From Botryotinia globosa (lineage: Eukaryota; Ascomycota; Leotiomycetes; Helotiales; Sclerotiniaceae), in the NCBI GenBank assembly GCA_014898425.1, contig RCSZ01000003.1, positions 2,852,001 through 2,916,000 of the forward strand: a DNA stretch of 64,000 nt, read 5' to 3'. The notes under the pieces were generated by a model. The model had not been told where the DNA came from, made no database searches, and worked only from the letters and a program-made list of their open reading frames with translations. A program made the translations under genes and the position numbers. Positions 1 through 12,290 of this stretch are shown here, piece after piece; positions within the stretch are counted from its first letter, which is position 1; each line of letters starts with the position of its first letter.

Positions 1-1224
1 ATAGTTTTAGAAAAAGTAATGAAAAGTCTTTATTTAAAATATATCTAAAATTGATTTATTGCTATTATCTACTCTAACAAAAAATATATTATATCTATTA
101 AATCTTTAAGAAGAAAGAAAATCTTATTATAAATATCATTTATATATAAATAATTAAATTATTGAATTTTATTCTAAAAAAACTATTTAAAATAATAATA
201 ATCTAATTTCTAAAAAGTAATAAAATAGTTCATTTGAATGCATTTTTAAGATCGATCAAATAGAAGTATACAATTACTATATATGTAATGCTTTTCTAGC
301 TAAAATATATAATTATTCAGCTTTTTATATCCTAGTTTATTTATTATTATATAGGAAAAATCTGAAAACTATATTGTAAAAAGATTTAGAATTATTGAAA
401 ATATTGGAAAAAAAAATATATAATTTATTTTTAAATATTTTTTGAATTATAACTTTAGAGGAATAAAATGAAAAGTATGAAAATTCTCCAAAAAATTGTT
501 TATTTGATATAGGAAAAGTATTATAAATTAAAAATTAAATCTTTTTCAATTAAAATTTTATATAATTTTTGAATAAAAATACTTAAAAATAAGTTAGAAA
601 ATTTTTAGTATTAATATTATATTGAATTATTTATTATAAAAGTTTTATAATTTAATAAAAAGATTTAGAATAATTATATATCACAGAATTCACTATCTCG
701 TGTAGCAACACATAATCAATCGGGGCACTCCTCCGGAGCACCATCACCATAATCACAATATAGATCTTTATTCCTTATATTTGTAAATTCTAATACTTAA
801 TTAGATTATTCCATAGCTTGATTAAGATATATAAGATAGATATAATCCTTATAATTATACCTCAAATCAATCTAATTTATCATTTTTATATATATCAATT
901 AAGTGATTAAATGTGTTCAATCAATGTATCTATTCCTCCGTGATATTATATAATATTTTAGACTATATAGATAATCCTGAATTTTATAAGGATTATATTA
1001 CAAAACGTTTTAGTGTATTATAAGCAGGGGTTAGAACTCTTACGTTTCGATTAATATAAAACCCTATATACTACATATATATAGTCTTCATCTGTAGTTT
1101 TAAGAGAGCAAAATGTGAAAACCAATACATCAAATATCAAAAACGAATTCAAAAGTTAAAACGAAATAATTCAAGTTATCCGAAGCGGCACGCTCAAACG
1201 TTTTCTCCTCGCAGAAAATTTATA
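1..1224. other. RIP-type AT-rich block, no gene
   Basis: This stretch is strongly AT-biased, dense in TA and without a convincing open frame. A small island near 690-760 keeps GC-rich text (a short run around GGGGCACTCC and CCGGAGCACC) and could be a surviving scrap of a transposon terminus. I could not find a matching second copy in the window, so the family stays unknown. Confidence 0.6.
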
Positions 1225-1318
1225 GCCTCTGGTGGGTCTCGAACCCACAACCTTGGGCTTCCTTTAGACAATTGAGTGTCGTAAAAGGCCCACGCGCTAA
1301 CCATTGTGCCACAGAGGC
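1225..1318 (-). tRNA. tRNA-Lys(TTT) with intron
   Basis: The minus strand folds as a cloverleaf. The acceptor GCCTCTG pairs with CAGAGGC. The anticodon stem TGGGC pairs with GCCCA, and the T arm GTGGG-TTCGAGA-CCCAC is perfect. The loop starts CTTTTA and is interrupted after position 37 by an intron of about 22 nt. Within the intron an AAAGG stretch can pair with the anticodon region CCTTT, as in classical nuclear tRNA introns. Removing the intron gives the loop CTTTTAA, anticodon TTT, read as lysine. The D stem has one A-C mismatch, so mild RIP damage is possible because the gene lies in an AT-rich block. Confidence 0.82.
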
Positions 1319-2380
1319 GTGTTTGTGTTATTTGATGGCGGGCTCGAACAGTTTAAATATATGTTCTTTTAGACAATATAGTTCCAGTAAATCTCTATCT
1401 AACAATATTATTCAGACCAACTGAATAGCTAATTTTCATTCATTTATCCTTTACTATTTTGTAGAACACATTTTACATATTTGATTATATCATTTCTTTC
1501 TTATCGAAGACATCAAGCCCTAATACTATCACCGTTCGACAGGTCGCTCCAACAGGGAGAAAGTCCGATTGATATAGGCACCTTTATTGGTGGCCCTAGA
1601 TATCGACCTAAACTCACTCTGCTCAAGCCTAGGCAGATCCCAACATTCACCCTGCGAATCAGTAATGCTCGTCTGTACATACCTCCTCGAGCTCCTCCAA
1701 ATTCATAATTGTACCTCTCCCGAATCGCCTCTTCCGAGTTATGAAGTGAGGTATTTTGAAAAGAATTAGGGCACTTGGAGAGAGATACGCCCCATGTTTC
1801 ACCTGAAAATTCTTGGCACTTTTTGGATCAAATTTTTGGCTTGGTTAGCAATTCGAGAAATCCCATAAGTTGATGAACTTCGCCCTTTTAGAAGAGGTCT
1901 CTGTTGTGTCACTACAACGCCCCTGTTCGTCTATTACACTCGATTTCATGATGTATATCCAAAAGAAAAAGCTATTTTTTAATATCATTTAATCGAAATT
2001 CCGAAAATCAAAAACTTCAATTTAATCAATATAATTTTGAATTAGACAAACTCCATATAAAAATATAAATCTTGATTAAAAAATATAATATAAATAATTT
2101 AAATCGAAAATTAATTAAATCGAAAATGTTTGAGTAAAAATTCAATTTTGGAAAATTTAAAAATCTAAAAGTTGTATCAAAAATTATAATTTTATTTAAT
2201 CATTTTTCATTTAATAAATTTTCGATTAACATTATTTATATTATATTTTTTCAATTTATTAATTGAAATTATATTAATTGAATTGAAAACAATTGAATTA
2301 TTTTTATATAGAATTTAACAAAAAGTTAATTAGATCAAAGAAAATTACATTTTGAATGTACATTATGAAATCAGATATAT
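1319..2380. other. Mixed-composition DNA then AT-rich block, no gene seen
   Basis: About 1480-1960 has near-normal base composition, but both strands show only short frames with no recognisable domain. About 1960-2360 is again very AT-rich. I see no RNA gene or element end here. Confidence 0.5.
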
Positions 2381-3465
2381 CTTATATTTCAAGCAGATTT
2401 CCTTCCTTCGTATATGTAAAAGACACAACCGAAACTCTGTAGTAGTATTGTATATACTCCCTACTTTCGACTATCTCTCAGAATATCAGAAACACACCCG
2501 CAAATTATCAATATAGTCAAGTTGTAACTTTTACTGGAATGATGCAAATCATCCGCAACGTTGTTCCCCTCATAACTAACGCAGTCCCTAGTTCTAGATG
2601 TGCAATCTGTATTCCCGTGGCCTTACCTCTAACGGTTTTCCACGCCACCGGAGTGTACAACTAAAATCGTTGTAAAAGTCTCCTCTATTTGCCATGAGAT
2701 TGCCTTCATGTTAGCTTTTGTTACCCACATATAGCCCTCCAACCACTCAGCACCCATTCGAATGTTAACCTCTACTTCACTTGAATACCAACTAGGTGGA
2801 CTCGTTGCCTGTGCATGATAGATGAAAGGCACTGGTATGCTTCGTTTCTCCTTTTCTGCTCCTCTCTCCAATTCCTTGGACCGTATGGCAGGCAAGGAAA
2901 TTTCATTTGCGTCCAGATCGAATGAGAACTCCTCTATGCCATCTTCCACTTTCCACTTTCCACGGCCTCTATCGCTCATCGCATTTCTCTTATGGACTAT
3001 TCCGGCCGTCGCTTTACTCGTTTCCGCTACAGATACTTTCGCCCTGGGCCTGGGCCCTATTGTGATGGTCAGCTTTAAATATGTTATAAACATTATCATG
3101 AGACAAAGCTGCCTATTACCGAATTGTGTCTTTGAAGTCCTTATGGGACTTTTTCGCGTCACTCTCTGGTTTGCTATACAATGGTTGGCTATATTATGTA
3201 CAAAGTTGTTACACAGCCAAGTGAATATCCCACCTGGAGTTCCGCCGTCTGCGATTCTAACCCTAGTACTTTCACTACTCTTTCTTCTATTATTATCACC
3301 ATTACTTTCATCTGATATCCCAGTCCAGTTCTGTCACATAAGCTATAAGTCGCAAGAATTTGTGTTTTTGGGTATAGACTCACTTCTGTTAATTTTTTCT
3401 CCCATATCTTGCCCTCTGCTTCTAGATATTTCGCAAAATCTTACATATCTCCTCCCTTGTATATA
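2381..3465. other. Unique-looking host DNA flanking a transposon insertion
   Basis: Composition returns to genic values in this stretch. Open frames exist on both strands over about 2630-3460: one of 177 residues on the minus strand, and a hydrophobic one of 214 residues on the plus strand. Neither carries a family motif I recognise. The minus frame has no ATG at its 5' end and the plus frame largely looks like its antisense. The block ends exactly at the TA before the Fot1-like element. Its continuation lies at 11858-12140, so the original locus was cut in two by the insertion. Confidence 0.5.
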
Positions 3466-3515
3466 AGTCGAATACCCCTCTTTCGGGCTACCCCTCTTTC
3501 GGACTACCTCAAAAA
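3466..3515. repeat. Left terminal inverted repeat of Fot1-like element
   Basis: This 50-bp end is repeated in inverse orientation at 11806-11855 with only a few mismatches. A TA target dinucleotide precedes it. Confidence 0.9.
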
Positions 3516-4212
3516 TTTATATTATATGATATTAAAATATTAATTATTCAATAATTAATTAATATTATAATAAATGCTTGAAGATATATTTTCATTATTA
3601 TTATTAGAATGTTTTATATTAATTTCACAATCTTTTATTTTAATTTGTATCTTTTTAATGTTTTTAATTTTAGAAAACTTTGAATTTGGATTAGTTTTTA
3701 TTTTATACTTTTTTTTAGGAATAGTTTGTTTCAATTTATATTTCATTTGTTTTATTCAAAATTTAGATTATATAAATTGATAGTTTTTAATATTAAATCC
3801 TTTAGTAATCTTTTTAAAAAGCTAATAATATATATGAATATTTGTTTTTTAATTTCGAATTATTATATATGTATATTTTCTTAAATTATTAGTTTTTTTT
3901 AGATATTTTAAAAACTGAAATTGTAAATTCCTTATTTTATTAATATATAAGATTATTATTAAAGATTAAGTTTTGGTTTATAATATTTTTATTATTATTT
4001 TTAAATAATAATCTGGATATAATAAGCTTAGTATAATTTATAAGTTATAAATCTAAAGTTTTTATTTAGTTAGTATATTATATTTTATTAAAATATCTAT
4101 TTGTATTTTCTAATAATATATTAGGAAATTGATTTTCCTAATTGATTTAAAATCTAATAAAAAGATCAATTTATTAAGGTAATATCTATATATTTTTTTA
4201 AAAGATAAGAAT

Positions 4213-4362
4213 TGTCAAGGTACGGGTAAAGACTTATATTATACCATAAAAGTTCTAAATGCTATGAAAGATTGAGGCCCTATTATAGAAAATAGGGCAC
4301 ATTAAGGGCACGTTAAGGATTTGTGTTTGAGGCATGAAGGCAATGTAGTTGGTACCATAACA
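4213..4362 (-). repeat. LTR (3' LTR in element sense)
   Basis: This 150-bp LTR aligns without gaps to 10640-10789. All differences I see are C/T or G/A transitions, as RIP produces. Confidence 0.93.
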
Positions 4363-4811
4363 ATATCCCCCCCTTAGGGTTTGCTTGTCCCAAATAAACT
4401 AAAATACAGGGTAACTTTGTCATTTTTTAACAAAGTTATAAGGAATCAGTTTAACATTGATTAAATAAAAATTCAAAACCTTTTGAAATAATATTAAAAC
4501 AATCTAATTTCTATTATAAAATTAAAGCGAATTGTTTTTAAGATAGTAGTTAATTAATAGATTTTCTTTGATTTGCCTAATCCCCATTTAAAAATTATTA
4601 TTAATATAATAACACCTAAGATGATAGGCTTTTTGAATCCAATCTATACAAACAGATTTGATTTATTTGAATGTATTAAATGAAATATAATAATTATTTC
4701 TTTCTAATCTCAGAGGTTCTCAGTTAATTGTTATAACAATAAATAATGCTTCTATTTGATATAATAATAAAAACTATATTTGTTATAATAATTGAGGATT
4801 TCCTCGAATTC

Positions 4812-5057
4812 TTATTGTTTAATTTCCTTATATGTTTTGTTATCTTTTTCAAGAATTTGATCTTGATTTCTATATAACTTAATGATATTAATAATATCTT
4901 GGCTTAATAATCCTGGCAAACGGTAAAGCAGTTGAAACAATAAGTTATAGAATATCAGAAAAATCTTAAAGTTAGCTAAAAATTGTAATAAATAAATTTG
5001 TTTATAGACTTTGAGGATTTTGTAAAAACTATCCCATTTATTATTATTTTTTTTCAT
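4812..5057 (-). pseudogene. C-terminal pol remnant of the gypsy element
   Basis: This 81-codon frame (NNNKWDSFYKILKVYK at its start) matches the segment after the integrase core of fungal gypsy polyproteins. A clearly homologous stretch is readable on the plus strand at about 17790-18010 in the second gypsy relic, so both come from one family. Confidence 0.75.
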
Positions 5058-5540
5058 TAAACAATTGGTTTTTATATTCTTTATATTAACCTATATTTTG
5101 TTACTTTTTTTATAAAAGGAAATATCAATTTAAATTCTATTAATACAATTTTTGTATTTTTGAATTGATTAGATTACAAATGCTTTGAGTTTAATTAAAA
5201 TAAGATCAAATCTATTTGTAATCTTATTAACTTTAAGGAATTCTTATCTTTTTTAATATAATAAATTCGATAGAATTAATATGGATAATTTAATTTTGAG
5301 ATATAAATAATAATTATAATTAATAAAAAATAGAAATACATTGGTGATTTCTGATATAATATTATTTAATACAAATTTTATAAATAAAAGCTAATTGAAT
5401 TAATTGTTTTAATAAAAGTTTATGAAAATATAAAGATATTGTTTTACTATAATATTGATTCTCTCCATTTAACCATCAGACTCAGAATGAAATGAGGAAA
5501 ATTGTTTCAAAGTGATCAATAAATACTCAAATAAATATTT

Positions 5541-5801
5541 TCAGAACTTAAAAACAAATTGGGAGTTTTTATTAAATATAATATTATTGAAAGCGCTATA
5601 CAAACAATATATCTTTTCAATAAATCGATCTGTGAGTTTCTTTATAAATAATCCTATCACTAATATAAAATATTGTATTTTGGTTAGATGGTAGACAACT
5701 ATAATAATATACTGATATTTCTTTCCATAGTGTTTATTGATTAATAATAATATAATATAATCGATAAAAATATTTAACCAGAAACAAAATAATACTAACA
5801 A
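5541..5801 (-). pseudogene. Integrase core remnant of the gypsy element
   Basis: This 86-codon frame holds a gypsy integrase signature: HYGKKYQYIIIVV, then LTKIQYFI, a RFIEKIYCLYSA stretch and NSQFVF. The first catalytic aspartate position reads Y instead of D, and the frame stops soon after the SQFV motif. It is a fragment of the polyprotein, not an independent gene. Confidence 0.8.
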
Positions 5802-8800
5802 GGATTCAAGGAATCTAGATACAATAAAACAAAAAGCTTTAATATGAAAACAAAATTAACAAGCTTGTACAAATATCTCGATTTCTCTAAACATATTGGG
5901 CTACCAATACATACAAAAAACAAGATCGATAATTTTAACACAACCTGGATATTCGACTAGTTTGGTTGAATGTGTACGGTATATAATCTGTATACAAAAT
6001 TTGGTAAAAGAGAAAATAAAAAAGCGATTGTGATAGAAGATTTTATTATTGATTAATCTATAATTTTATAAGATTATCCAAAGATTTTTTTAAATATCTA
6101 ATGGCCAATAGTAGATAAAAAGATTTCGAAATGTTGTACACATGATTATAACTAATTTGAATAATCTATATACTTTATTAATAAAATTATTGATTGATTT
6201 ATTAATATTAGAAATAATTATACCCATCAAAATTATAATTAAATTTAAATCACTGCTTACTTATTGAATAATATTTTTGAATATAATAATATTGAATATT
6301 TATTTTGAAAGGATTATTTATAAGCGATTTTTGATTCGATTATTATTAGGATTGATATATACTAAGTAGTTTTCAGCTTTACAATTTAAAATATTGGGGC
6401 AAATAGTTTTATAACCAGATCAATATATAATATAAAAATTGAATCCTAATAAAAATTCAACCTATCTAACTTGTTATTGGTTTAATATCTTTATTGATAT
6501 AAAATATTCGAAATTTTTATAATCAATAATAATTTCAAATAGTTTTTGAACGCTGTATAATTCCGGTTTTTATTCTTTTAATAATTTTATAATTATTAGA
6601 AGTTCTTTATTATAGATTTTATAATTATATTTAATAATATTATATTTTAATAAAAAGTATATTATTAAATACAGATTTTTCTTATTATTATATTACGAAA
6701 GAATATTATTTGTAATCCAATCGAAAATATTAATTTCGATTATTATACAATGATAATAATCAAATATGGTAAGGACTGGGGTAGAAGAGAAAGTGTTTTT
6801 CAGTATTATAAAAGTATCTTTTTATTCAAAATCCTAATTCTACACTCTCTCCTTTTTTAAAAGGCGATTAAGAAACTCCATAATCTTGGAAAAATTGTAA
6901 ATAAAATATTAATAAAAATTAATAAATCTAAGGAAATGCTGGAGATCTTTGAGTTTAGTTAATAATTTCTAATTGAGTATAGTATCAATTTTTTTTGGGT
7001 TTATTTCTATACCTTCTAGAATAATAATTAAATCAAAATATTTAATTCTTTTTATTTCGAATTTGTATTTATTGATATCGATTTATAATCCGATATCAAT
7101 CAATTACTAGATAACCTCGTGGATATATTCTTTATAATCTGTAATATTCTTAAAATAAATCAAAATATTATCCAAATATACTATACAAATTCTATCCAAA
7201 AAATCGAAGAAAATATAATTGATATAATTTTAAAATAAGGCTAATGTGTTGTAAAATTTGAAAAATATTACTAATAATTTGAATAAATTGAAACAAATAA
7301 TAAAAATAGTTTTTTATTTGTAACCCTTTGCAATTTATAACTTATTAAAAACAACAATAATATCAAACTTAATATAGATTTTAATATAACATAAAATATC
7401 AAGAGTTTTTTTAATTAATAATAAAAAGTATCGATTTTTAATAATAATATTGTTTAAATTTTGATAATCTTGATAAATTCAAATATCTTCTTTTAATTTA
7501 ACAACTAAAAGAAATGGAATAATTAATTGGAAATAAAATTCTCGAATGAATCCCTTGTTTAGATTATTATTAAGCCATCTACAAACAATTTGAAACTTAA
7601 CCAAGAATATTGGACAGCTCTTATTATATAATGATTCCTTGCCTAATATAATCTCAATCTTGTAATCCCATAAACATTGTAATAGAAATTCGTTAACAAA
7701 AAAAGATAAGAATCCTGGGTATAAATTACAAAACCAAGAAAACAGCTTATCTTAGATTTCTAACATAAAAGGAATAAATTAATCTATCTTTTCTATAAAC
7801 TTATTAATATTATTATCCACTAAGCCTTAATACAATTGAATAAAATCCTCGATTATCATATAATATAAATCGCAAACCCTATCTAATTTATCCCAAAACA
7901 CTTTTGTAATATAAATATTATCGTTCTTATAAAATTATATAAAACTATTAACTATAAAGAACTTTATATCTTGTATTTCGGAATGGATACTTTGTATAAC
8001 ATCGAATAGCTTATTTGAGAGATTTGATAACAATGATAATAATAAAAGTAAAGTGTTCTGATTCTATAATAGTCTTTTATACTTTTTGAAATTAACAATG
8101 AATCGAACTGGGATTGATTTTAAGAATAAATGATTGAGAATCATCCTAGTTTGGATATCCGCTTTATTATTAATATAATAAATATAATAAAGATTTTTGT
8201 TTTCATTGTTTTCGAGATTGATAACATCAAAGTTTCTTTGGATATCCAGAGCCTTGATAGATTCGAGAATTGCTAATTGATCTCAAAATAACAAAGATTT
8301 AACTTCAAAGCTTTCATCAATAATATCTTCTATAAAAACTGATCTCGGAATAAGCTTTCATAGGGGTGGTTTGGGATTGATTATAACTTTGCCATTTTTT
8401 GGCAAAGTTATTTTATAGCTATCAAATATATCGGAAATAGTAATTGCCATAGTATTAATAGGATAGCAATATCTCGAGCAATATATAAATACAAACTTGA
8501 ATATTATTGTTAACCAATCGATAATGGAATTATAACATTAAAACCAAAGGAAATCGAGAATCAATAGATCTATAATTGATAGAATAATAATATAAAACAA
8601 ATTAATCTCTCAGTAATTATTGATTTGTATATCCAAAAGTGTATATCGAGAAAGGATATCAAAAAGCTTCCCATCAACTAAAAGTAGGTAATGGATATAG
8701 AGAAAGGGTTGTATAGATATTTGAAGTTTGGAAACGATTTCTCTATCGATAAAGCCATAGCCTGCAGCTCTATTATCTATAAAGCTAACAAGCAGGATAA

Positions 8801-10639
8801 TTATATTAAATGTAAAGAAGATTTTTGTCGAGATTTTAAAAGATTTGTTATTTATTGTTCTAAGATATAAAGGATTTTTAGATATAACTGATCTTTTAAT
8901 CTATAAAGATAAATTTCCTATAGAAAACCTCGATTTGTAATTATAAACCAAAATTAATCTTTTGATATGCTGAGCTGGGGAATAAAGTTTCCATTCTTTT
9001 CTGAATAAACAGATCCCTCAATATACCCTTCCAAATCAAGCTTTTGAATAAAACTAAAGGGAATTAATAAGATATAATATAATAGCATAGCTAAAAAACA
9101 ATTGATGAATAGAAAATAGTTGATAAATAAAAACAAACTTTAATACAAGGAGTTGACAGTATTGTAATAAAGTCTAGAGCTCTAATATTGATTAACTGTA
9201 AGAAAGTAATTGGTATGAAAATTGTATCCCATATTAGTATTGATATTGTACTTCATATCGTTGACTTGTTTTTTATTGCAATTGTCTTTAATATGATTTG
9301 GTTTCTTACAATAAAAGTAAAGGCTAAAATCAAGATATTACTCTCGAGTATAACAGGGTAGGGGGCGCTAACCTTATCAAACAGCATTCAATTGTATAAA
9401 GTCACCAGATAGCTTTAATACAAAGAAGATTGTAATTAAGGCTGGCTTTCTATTATAATACCTCGATTGATTACAACTGAAATTAATACCCTGACTCTTT
9501 CGTTGATTATCAAAATAAGTTTTCTCTTTTAGATTATTATAAACACCTTGCTATCAAATTATTTATACATCAATATCAACAACAAAGAGTTTATTAGAAT
9601 GATTAATTGAAATATCAATCAATTCTTGTAAAACCTTAAGCTTAAAATCAACAACTTATTATTCAGCGGTTTTCCTATATCTGATAACAAACTACTTGAA
9701 CTCGATAATAAAATTACCAAATAAAATCTTCCTTATCTTACACTTATCATAATCCATAAAGGCCTTTCATAAAAAATCAAGGGTTTAATATTGTTTGTTC
9801 AACTCACCCCAAATGCTTACTACAATACACCATCTAGAAAACTAGAGATTGAAATCGCATAAATTATCTATAATCGTATCAAAGTATATTTGATTATTTG
9901 TATAAACCAAACCAGAAAATAAATTAATAAGAAATATAATCTATTAAAATTTTAACTCGTTTTTGTAGTCTGCAATTAAATAATAATTAACTACATTACA
10001 AAACATTATATACTAATCCTAACACTTTACAATATCTTGCTTATCACTATTGAACTTCTCAGAGGAAATAAGATGTCTTTAGTAAAGCAAAGCTTCTAGA
10101 TTATTACAAACAGTAATCTTTAGTATCTCAATTGTATCTTGCAATTCAACAATCTGTAATTAAGTTTCATTGACTTGAATATATACTACAGTAGCTTATT
10201 CTTATAATAAAATTGTAATCGTTTCAATTAAAATAAATATAACTTAAGCAATTACAAAATATATAATATTCGGATTGTAAAATAAATCTATAAATAAAAA
10301 AACATCAGCTTCAATGGAATTAATAATATAATTCAAGAAAAGGAACTATAAAGATAAACTAAATATAGCCACTTAATCAACCATCTCTAAAATACTTTCA
10401 TAATTACAAAACATTCTTGTAGAGTTCTCAATAATAAATCAATATAAATATATTTTAATACAATCGAATAACTTTACTAAAAAATAGCAAAATTATCTAC
10501 AATAGATTAACAATGAATTCAATCAATACAATCGGATTATAACTTCGATAGAATTAGGGCAATCGGAATAATTAAAGTATGATTTAAATAAGTATTTTTA
10601 AAATGAAACTATAATAGCTTTTAAATAGATAATACAAAC

Positions 10640-10789
10640 TGTCAAGGTATAGGTAAAGACTTATATTATACCATAAGAATTCTAAATGCTATAAAAGGTT
10701 GAGGCCCTATTATAGGAAGTAGGGCACACTAAGGGCACGCTAAGGGTTCGTGCCTGAGGCACGAAGGCAACGTAGTTGGCGCCGTGACA
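10640..10789 (-). repeat. LTR (5' LTR in element sense)
   Basis: This partner of 4213-4362 is less mutated; it keeps GGCGCCGTGACA where the other copy has GGTACCATAACA. The AGAAT target duplication follows it. Confidence 0.93.
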
Positions 10790-11805
10790 AGAATACAGAT
10801 AAATCAAAAGATTATAAAATATATAATATATATAGTAATAGAAACAAAAGATACATATTATGTATAAAGTATTTATATATGAATTCAATAGTTTTATAAC
10901 TTCTATATTTATTTAATATAAAAAGTTTAAGTTTATTTAATAAGGAAAGAATTGTTTAAGGGATAAAGATTCTTTTAAATTATTCTAGATCAATATTATT
11001 TATAGTTTATTTATTTTCTATAATAATGAATTTCTATTTTATATCAAATATTAAATCTACTAAAAACTATTGTTATTATATTGATTTTTTTATAAATAAT
11101 AAAAGGAGTGAAAACTATATTTATAATTGAAATGTATTTTATAAATGATATCCAAGTTTTAAAACTAAATTTCTTTTTTTGAATAAAACAATATTCAAAG
11201 CTTTCTAAGATTAGTTTATTTAATCCTTAGTTTTTTTGTATATTTGTTTTGTTTATATTATATCGATTTTTGAATTTAATATAATAAATTGAAAGTAGAT
11301 TCAATTTTGAAAATTATTTTTAATATATATTAAATCGATTTTAATTTATCTTTTAGTTTTAATCTTTGGATTTCTTTGAAGAAAGTTCTATATCTATTGT
11401 TTTCCAAATATAGAATTACTTTTTCTAATATTAAAAAGATACTTCTTAATTTTATAAACTTAATAATATATAGGATTAATATTTAAAGATTTTTGAATTA
11501 ATATTCAATTTGTTAATTATTTTTCTTATATTGAAATTATCTTTTGTATATTTTATATATTCTTTTGATAAAATAAAATACTATCTATATAGTTTTAAAG
11601 AATAATTTTTAAAATTCTAAAATTCGAAGTAATTTTTCGAATTGAATATTTATTTATTATTATATATAAAACTATATTAATATATTTTTTATATATAATT
11701 TAAATTTAATATAATTAATAATATATCAAAAATTGAAATCAATTAATAAAAGCATTATAAAGATATTAAAGAATAAAGAGAAGAAATGTTTCCTTACAAT
11801 AAGCT

Positions 11806-11855
11806 TTTTTGAGGTGGCTCGAAAGAGGGGTGGCCCGAAAATGGGGTATTCGACT
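11806..11855. repeat. Right terminal inverted repeat of Fot1-like element
   Basis: This is the inverse of 3466-3515, and the TA target duplication follows it at 11856-11857. Differences between the two ends are mostly transitions. Confidence 0.9.
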
Positions 11856-11857
11856 TA

Positions 11858-12142
11858 TCTGCTTTGACTGGTTTTGGTGTCATATTTCTATTCACCGTAG
11901 AATATTAGCAAAACACTGGCATCAGGTCCCAAGTGACCCAGCATAGCGATAAATTCCACAACTCACAGTTCCACAGTTCCTCTTCATGAATCGTATAGGA
12001 AAGTGACCACCAGTGGAGACGTTTGTGTCCCTGTACTTCGCAAACACCCTTTGCGCATGTGAAAATTTTACGGGATGATCTCTTCTATAGAATTTCATTC
12101 AAATCTCCATCAGAAATAATCAGAGTTATTGAACTTGGAATC
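11858..12142. other. Host flank continuing from 3465
   Basis: Base composition is normal and the sequence looks unique. It is the right-hand half of the locus interrupted by the Fot1-like element. A 72-codon frame at 12023-12241 runs on into repeat-like text and shows no domain. Confidence 0.5.
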
Positions 12143-12290
12143 AGGGTTGGGCAGCGGGCGGGTATACCCTGGATAACCCCGGGTATTTACCCAGAAAATT
12201 CGACAGATATTTATTTTACTATATCTTATAGGGTAAGGTAAATACCTGTCGATATAGTTGGGTATAGGTATATCTGAAATAAAATCTATA
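12143..12290. mobile_element. Possible hAT-like transposon terminus
   Basis: The text CAGGGTTGGGCAGCGGGCGG followed by repeated short GGGTA and TACCC motifs in both orientations looks like the terminal and subterminal region of a hAT element. I could not find the opposite end or a readable transposase in the AT-rich DNA that follows, so the call is weak. Confidence 0.3.

Larger units (their letters stand above)
4213..10789 (-). mobile_element. Ty3/gypsy LTR retrotransposon, RIP-degraded
   Basis: The 150-bp LTRs at 4213-4362 and 10640-10789 begin TG and end CA. They are bracketed by the 5-bp duplication AGAAT (4208-4212 and 10790-10794). A purine tract (AAGGGGGGGAT on the minus strand) abuts the LTR at 4362, which sets the orientation as minus. 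Decayed pol motifs read on the minus strand: reverse transcriptase VYLDNILIY for VYLDDIL near 7150-7180, followed by DINKYKFEIK. The integrase core lies at 5541-5801 (YIIIVVYHLTK for a VVD..LTK motif). Near 4812-5057 there is a C-terminal segment of the type WDSFYKILKVYK. The catalytic D changes and many stops show it is dead. The element sits inside the Fot1-like transposase gene, right after its LDL-type motif. Confidence 0.93.
3466..11855 (-). mobile_element. Fot1/pogo (Flipper-like) DNA transposon, split by a gypsy element
   Basis: Inverted terminal repeats of about 50 bp (3466-3515 and 11806-11855) begin AGTCGAATACCCC on both strands. They are flanked by TA duplications at 3464-3465 and 11856-11857. 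Removing the nested retroelement and its 5-bp duplication leaves about 1.8 kb, the size class of Fot1-family elements such as Flipper of Botrytis. Translating the minus strand by eye gives a degenerate Tc1/pogo DDE transposase. A DNA-binding-like segment (NFLQRNPKIKTKR) is followed by a YNINKT stretch where YNxDE is expected, FIQKKK, and TPFIIYK. After the gypsy gap the C-terminal KLIFLLDF...NFLIYY part continues at about 4190-3950. Many internal stops and transitions indicate RIP inactivation. Confidence 0.88.

Noticed and set aside
2629..3466. Overlapping open frames of 177 (minus) and 214 (plus) codons as genes
   Set aside because: Neither has a recognisable domain. The minus frame lacks an ATG start, and the plus frame is largely the hydrophobic antisense of the other. 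No splice structure supports either.
4212..10790. Plus-strand orientation of the gypsy element
   Set aside because: The purine tract next to the LTR at 4362 and all readable pol motifs are on the minus strand.
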